Assembly: GCF_003474385.1 (NCBI RefSeq)
Contig: NZ_QUCY01000007.1
Coordinates: forward strand, 1-64,000
Length of the DNA stretch: 64,000 bases
Direction: 5' to 3'
DNA from: Senegalimassilia sp003474385
GTDB taxonomy: Bacteria; Actinomycetota; Coriobacteriia; Coriobacteriales; Eggerthellaceae
Position numbers and translations under genes: made by a program. Of the stretch, positions 59,848-64,000 are shown piece by piece (the stretch's first letter is position 1; the number at the start of each line of letters is the position of its first letter). The notes beneath the pieces were generated by a model. The model did no database searches and had not been told where the DNA came from. It saw only the letters and a list, made by a program, of their open reading frames with translations.

Positions 59848-61808
59848 GCGAACGCAAGCAAGATAAGCACGCGTCCACCGCAGGCCAGCCCCGCGGCCTG
59901 GGCAGCAAAAACCCCAAACAGGGCGAAGAGATGATCGGCGCGCAGGCCGTGGTGGCCTCGCTTGAGGCCGAGGGCGTCGACCTGGTCTTCGGCTACCCGG
60001 GCGGCCAGGCCATCAAGATCTACGATGCGCTCTACGACAGCAAGCAGCTGCATCATGTGCTCTCCCGTCATGAGCAGGGTGCGGTGCACGAGGCCGACGG
60101 CTATGCGCGCGCCACGGGCAACGTCGGCGTCGTCATCGTCACCTCCGGCCCCGGCGCCACCAACACCGTTACCGGCATCGCAACCGCCTATATGGACAGC
60201 GTGCCGCTCGTGGTCATCACCGGCCAGGTGCCGCGCGGCGTCATCGGCACCGACAGCTTCCAGGAGTCCGACATCGTCGGGATCACCATGCCCGTGGTCA
60301 AGCACTCCTTCCTGCTGCAGTCCACCGATGAGCTGACGTCCACCTTCCGCGAGGCGTTCCATATCGCCGCATCCGGCCGTCCCGGCCCGGTGCTGATCGA
60401 CATCCCCTCCGATATCCTGTCGGAGAAGATGGTGTTCAACTATCCCGATAAGGTCAACCTGCCCTCGTATCGCCCCACCTATCGCGGCAATGCCAAGCAG
60501 ATCCGCGCGGCGGTCCAGCGCATCCAGCGCGCCGAGCGCCCCGTGCTCTACGTTGGCGGCGGCGTGATCAGCTCCGGTGCCGCCGATGAGCTGGTCGAGC
60601 TGGCCAACGCGCTGCAGCTGCCCGTGGTCACCACGCTTATGGGCAAGGGAGCGTTCCCTGCTTCCAACCCGCTCAACATCGGCCCCGTGGGCATGCACGG
60701 CTCGAAGTACGCCAACCTCGCCATGACCGAGTCCGACCTCATCATCGCCTGCGGTGCGCGCTTCTCCGATCGCGTGACGGGCAAGCTCTCCGAGTTCGCT
60801 CCGCATGCCGACGTCATCCACATCGACATCGACCCGGCGGAGATCGGCAAGATCCGCAAGGTGCAGATCCCCATCGTCGGCGACCTTCGCGGCGTGCTCG
60901 CCGGCATCAACGAGGCGGTTGCCAAGGCCGGCGCCAAGCCCATCACGGGCCCCTGGCTCGAGCAGATCGCCGAGTGGCGCCGTCGGTTCCCGTTCTACCA
61001 CTCCGACCTGGTGGAAGACCCCGGTCGCATCGTGCCTGAGACGGTCATGCAGAAGCTCTCGCGCAAGCTCGACCCCGAGCATTCCATCGTGGTGACCGAG
61101 GTCGGCCAGCATCAGATGTGGGCTGCGCAGTTCATCGACCGCGAGAAGCCGCGCACGTTCATCTCCTCCGGCGGTTTGGGCACCATGGGTTTCGGCTTCC
61201 CGGCGGCCATCGGCGCTGCCTTCGGTTGCCCGGACGACCAGGTGGTCTGCGTCGCTGGCGACGGATCGTTCCAGATGAACTCCCAGGAGATGGCCACGGC
61301 CGCCATCAACGGCGTGCCGGTGAAGGTGCTCATCCTGGACAACCGCGCCCTTGGCATGGTGCATCAGTGGCAGAAGCTGTTCTACAACGAGCGCTACAGC
61401 TTCACGGAGCTGTCGGCCAACCCCGACTTCTGCAAGCTGGCCGATGCCTACAGCTGGAAGTCCCGCCGCATCACCGCCCCCGAGGAGGTCGATGCCGCGC
61501 TTGACGAGATGCTCGCCTGCGAGGGCCCCTTCCTGCTCGACGTGGCCATCCCCGACGACCAGAACGTGTTCCCGATGGTGGCCCCCGGCGCGGCGATGTC
61601 CGACGTGCTCGGCGCCATCGACGTAGCCGTCGGCGCCGTGCGCACCGACGTGCCCGGCCAGCCGGCGCCTGCGCCCGAGCCGGAGAAAAGCCCCTGCGCT
61701 AAGATCGATGCTCAGTTCGGCGGCCGATGGGAAAGCGATCCCGAAGACAAAGGACCGCGCGAGGGCGAGCAGCCCGAGGACGCGGACGTGGAAGGGGAGT
61801 CCCGATGA
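59844..61808 (+). CDS. ilvB: Acetolactate synthase large subunit with C-terminal extension
   Basis: This thiamine-diphosphate enzyme makes acetolactate and acetohydroxybutyrate. The 654-residue protein has the catalytic glutamate in the LSRHEQGAVHEADGYARA region, and the ThDP motif GDGSFQMNSQEMATA near 470. The N-terminus carries about 29 residues before the usual MIGAQAVV start and the C-terminus about 60 residues rich in Pro, Glu and Asp. The start overlaps ilvD by 4 bases and the stop overlaps ilvN by 4, giving a translationally coupled cluster. Confidence 0.95.
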   Translation: MSERKQDKHASTAGQPRGLGSKNPKQGEEMIGAQAVVASLEAEGVDLVFGYPGGQAIKIYDALYDSKQLHHVLSRHEQGAVHEADGYARATGNVGVVIVTSGPGATNTVTGIATAYMDSVPLVVITGQVPRGVIGTDSFQESDIVGITMPVVKHSFLLQSTDELTSTFREAFHIAASGRPGPVLIDIPSDILSEKMVFNYPDKVNLPSYRPTYRGNAKQIRAAVQRIQRAERPVLYVGGGVISSGAADELVELANALQLPVVTTLMGKGAFPASNPLNIGPVGMHGSKYANLAMTESDLIIACGARFSDRVTGKLSEFAPHADVIHIDIDPAEIGKIRKVQIPIVGDLRGVLAGINEAVAKAGAKPITGPWLEQIAEWRRRFPFYHSDLVEDPGRIVPETVMQKLSRKLDPEHSIVVTEVGQHQMWAAQFIDREKPRTFISSGGLGTMGFGFPAAIGAAFGCPDDQVVCVAGDGSFQMNSQEMATAAINGVPVKVLILDNRALGMVHQWQKLFYNERYSFTELSANPDFCKLADAYSWKSRRITAPEEVDAALDEMLACEGPFLLDVAIPDDQNVFPMVAPGAAMSDVLGAIDVAVGAVRTDVPGQPAPAPEPEKSPCAKIDAQFGGRWESDPEDKGPREGEQPEDADVEGESR

Positions 61809-62290
61809 AGCACATCCTGTCCGTTTTGGTTGAGAACAAGCCCGGCGTGCTCTCGCGCGTCACGGGCATGGTCTCCCGCCGCGGTTTCAACATCGATTCG
61901 CTGTCGGTCGGTCCCACCGAAGATCCCACCATGTCGCGCATCACCATCATCGTGAAGGCCGACGAGCTGGCGTACGAGCAGCTCACCAAGCAGCTCAACA
62001 AGCTGGTGAGCGTGTTCAAGATCACCGACCTCACCGATACCTCCGCCATCGAGCGCGAGCTGGTGCTGTTCAAGGTCAACGCCGCGCCCGACCGCCGCAA
62101 CGAGATCATCGAGATCGCCAACGTGTTCCGCGCCAAGATCGTCGATGTCGGCCGCTCAAGCCTCACCATCGAGGCCACGGGCGACGAGTCGAAGCTCAAG
62201 GGCATGGAGGACCTGTTCCGCGCATACGGCATCAAGGAGATCACGCGCACCGGCAAGATCGCCATGTCGCGTGCCTCCAAGGAATCGTAG
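61805..62290 (+). CDS. ilvN: Acetolactate synthase small subunit
   Basis: IlvN is the regulatory subunit that gives valine feedback. The 161-residue protein has the ACT domain start MKHILSVLVENKPGVLSRV and the second half ERELVLFKVNA. The ATG at 61805 overlaps the ilvB stop (ATGA). It is the last gene of the coupled ilvDBN set; ilvC lies 245 bases further. Confidence 0.94.
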   Translation: MKHILSVLVENKPGVLSRVTGMVSRRGFNIDSLSVGPTEDPTMSRITIIVKADELAYEQLTKQLNKLVSVFKITDLTDTSAIERELVLFKVNAAPDRRNEIIEIANVFRAKIVDVGRSSLTIEATGDESKLKGMEDLFRAYGIKEITRTGKIAMSRASKES

Positions 62291-62491
62291 GCGCCATGGC
62301 TTCCCGCAGTACGCTGTGGCAGCGCAGGCTGCGCATGTGGGCGATGCCGTGATCGGCTAAGCGCCATGTTCGGGCGTTCGCTAGTACGTAGCTCGCGCGA
62401 TGAGCTGCGCTAACCGTCGGGGTTCGAATGCGGCATGCGGGCGATGCGCTTTGCAGCCGCCTGCCATGCGCAGATGCGATTTCGCACACGT

Positions 62492-62497
62492 TATACT
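62492..62497 (+). promoter_or_regulatory. -10 candidate for ilvC
   Basis: TATACT lies 38 bases before the ilvC ATG. The -35 region is not consensus. The 244-base gap after ilvN holds no other feature. Confidence 0.4.
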
Positions 62498-62534
62498 TCC
62501 AGGTACATCAGCCAAGAAGAAAGGAATTACCACC

Positions 62535-63542
62535 ATGGCTGTTACGATCTACTACGAAAACGACGTCGATCCGAAGATCATCCAGGGCAAAAAGGTCGCC
62601 ATCATCGGTTACGGCTCCCAGGGCCATGCCCATGCCTTGAACCTCATGGACTCCGGCGTCGACGTGCGCGTCGGCCTGCGCGAGGGCTCCAAGAGCTGGG
62701 CTAAGGCCGAAGAGGCCGGCCTGAAGGTCACCACCATGGACCAGGCCGCCGAGGAAGGCGACGTCGTCATGATCCTCGTTCCCGACGAGCTGCAGCCCGA
62801 GGTCTACGAGCAGCACATCGCCTCTCACCTGAAGGCCGGCAACACTCTGGCCTTCGCCCACGGCTTCAACATTCACTACGGCTACATCAAGGCTCCCGAG
62901 GACGTCAACGTCGTCATGTGCGCCCCGAAGGGCCCGGGCCATATCGTCCGTCGTCAGTACACCGAGGGTTCCGGCGTGCCGGATCTGGCCTGCGTGTACC
63001 AGGACGCCACCGGTGACGCTTGGGATATCATCATGTCCTACTGCTGGGGCGTCGGCGGTGCCCGTTCCGGCATCATCAAGGCCACGTTCGCCCAGGAGAC
63101 CGAGGAAGACCTCTTCGGCGAGCAGGCCGTCCTGTGCGGCGGTCTGGTGGAGCTGGTCAAGGCCGGTTTCGAGACCCTGACCGAGGCCGGTTACCCGCCC
63201 GAGCTGGCTTACTTCGAGTGCTACCATGAGATGAAGATGATCGTCGACCTCATGTACGAGTCCGGCATCCACTTCATGAACTACTCCATCTCCAACACCG
63301 CCGAGTACGGCGAGTACTACGCCGGCCCGAAGGTCATCAACGAGCAGTCCCGCGAGGCCATGAAGGAGATCCTGCATCGCATCCAGAACGGCGACTTCGC
63401 CCGCGAGTTCGTTGCTGATTGCAAGAACGACCACAAGTGGCTCTTCGAGCAGCGCGAGGCCATCAACAGCCACGAGATCGAGAAGACCGGCGCCAAGATC
63501 CGTGGCATGTTCTCCTGGGTCAAGTCCGACGAGGCCGAATAA
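62535..63542 (+). CDS. ilvC: Ketol-acid reductoisomerase
   Basis: IlvC isomerises and reduces acetolactate to dihydroxy-isovalerate using NAD(P)H. The 335-residue protein, a short class I form, has the nucleotide motif GYGSQGHAHALNL (about residues 24-36), FAHGFNIHYG, and the metal-site region FGEQAVLCGG and CYHEMKMIVDLMYE. The beta2-alphaB loop reads REGSKS. The ATG at 62535 follows the ribosome binding site gaaaggaatt. It probably has its own promoter. Confidence 0.96.
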   Translation: MAVTIYYENDVDPKIIQGKKVAIIGYGSQGHAHALNLMDSGVDVRVGLREGSKSWAKAEEAGLKVTTMDQAAEEGDVVMILVPDELQPEVYEQHIASHLKAGNTLAFAHGFNIHYGYIKAPEDVNVVMCAPKGPGHIVRRQYTEGSGVPDLACVYQDATGDAWDIIMSYCWGVGGARSGIIKATFAQETEEDLFGEQAVLCGGLVELVKAGFETLTEAGYPPELAYFECYHEMKMIVDLMYESGIHFMNYSISNTAEYGEYYAGPKVINEQSREAMKEILHRIQNGDFAREFVADCKNDHKWLFEQREAINSHEIEKTGAKIRGMFSWVKSDEAE

Positions 63543-63910
63543 CCCGAACGTTTCGGTTTTGGCGTGTAGCCGTACCAGGGTGCCTGCCATCTTGTGAATC
63601 GGTTTCCCTCAAGGGGCCGGGCATAGTGCCCGGCCCCTTCGCTGTTTGCCGCCATACTGATGTCAGAGCCTATAGAGGGGCGGGCGGCGTTCGCGTTCGT
63701 TCGCCGCTGCGGTTTCGAAACGCCTTGCGCATGCCGCGGTTGGCTGTCCCGGGCACCCCTCGCGCGCTTCGCCGACACGTCACGTTTTCGCGCACTCGTT
63801 CGCGACTATCGGCCTTTCTCCGGATATTTGAAGCTCGGGTGCGCCGCGCCGACGCGCGTTGTGTAGTATGAAGGCATATGCGAACACAACACGAAGGGTG
63901 GTTATAGCGC
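63543..63910. other. Intergenic region between ilvC and serA
   Basis: This 368-base stretch has no supported gene. It holds the ilvC terminator (63611-63648) and, 20 bases before serA, an inverted repeat GTTGTGT-N19-ACACAAC (63858-63890) that spans a TAGTAT -10-like sequence (63864-63869). Confidence 0.6.
63611..63648 (+). terminator. Terminator of ilvC
   Basis: The 13-bp perfect stem AAGGGGCCGGGCA / TGCCCGGCCCCTT (loop TAG) is followed by CGCTGTTT. Confidence 0.75.
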
Positions 63911-64000
63911 ATGACGAAGAAGGTCCTGGTTACCGAGAAGCTGGCGCAGGCCGGTTTGGACCGCCTTGCGGAAAAGGGCTTGCAGGTCGATGTCAAGCTG
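63911..64000 (+). CDS. serA: D-3-phosphoglycerate dehydrogenase, N-terminal fragment
   Basis: Only the first 30 codons lie in the window, reading MTKKVLVTEKLAQAGLDRL and running into the edge. This is the opening of SerA, which oxidises 3-phosphoglycerate in serine synthesis. The ribosome binding site is gaagggtgg. The rest of the gene is beyond the window. Confidence 0.8.
   Translation, partial: MTKKVLVTEKLAQAGLDRLAEKGLQVDVKL

Noticed and set aside
62418..62432. A GGGTTCGAATGC stretch resembling a tRNA T-arm
   Set aside because: No acceptor, D-arm or anticodon stem can be formed around it. No tRNA or rRNA gene was seen in the window.

Overview
This window looks like a chromosomal stretch of a high-GC, monoderm, anaerobic actinobacterium, most plausibly of the class Coriobacteriia (Eggerthellaceae-like). 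The placement is an inference from gene order (rsmD-coaD-sepIVA-like-yceD-rpmF-plsX-rnc-smc-ftsY), from PPDK with its DUF299 regulator, from lipobox-anchored nitrate and nitrite reductases suited to a cell without an outer membrane, and from the codon bias. It was not tested by a database search. A run of ten N at 37907-37916 shows that the sequence is a draft scaffold.

Layout. (1) 1-15972 is housekeeping: rRNA methylation, CoA, lipid synthesis, RNase III, SMC, both SRP GTPases (FtsY, Ffh), then the rpsP-khpA-rimM-trmD-lepB cluster. (2) 16038-22902 holds glyQS and the pyruvate phosphate dikinase regulator/enzyme pair. (3) 22965-29807 is an accessory segment between two 87-bp direct repeats that carry the last codons and the terminator of ppdK. 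It holds a YibE/F-like membrane protein and a 1743-residue sortase-type surface metallophosphoesterase with two lamin-tail domains. (4) 30269-37869 is a nitrate-to-ammonium respiration island: napA-napB-napD, a convergent NarL/GAF-kinase pair, then pentaheme NrfA and an NrfH/NapC-like cytochrome. (5) After the gap come a tandem MarR regulator, dGTPase, azlCD, a zinc-ribbon membrane protein, thrS, trmB, yhdT-panF, a cation/proton antiporter, a patatin-like lipase, trxA, a MATE transporter, trxB, prfA, prmC and a gamma-carbonic-anhydrase-like protein. (6) 57831-63542 is the branched-chain amino acid operon ilvD-ilvB-ilvN plus ilvC, preceded by a well-formed T-box leader. The window ends inside serA.

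How the parts connect. NapA reduces nitrate and NrfA reduces nitrite to ammonium, with the NapC/NrfH-like cytochrome the likely quinol-side electron donor. The kinase/regulator pair between the two gene sets probably controls both, and a shared ATAGGG-N5-CCC element lies about 100 bp upstream of each. trxA and trxB are separated by a MATE gene but share an upstream dyad, AATGGTAC-N7-GTAACA, suggesting one redox regulon. Three methyltransferases (TrmD, TrmB, PrmC) carry long low-complexity insertions at their domain junctions. A GGTTACCGGTT/AACCGGTAACC palindrome family recurs just downstream of genes. The strongest candidate for something new is the repeat-flanked surface-protein segment at the ppdK terminator.
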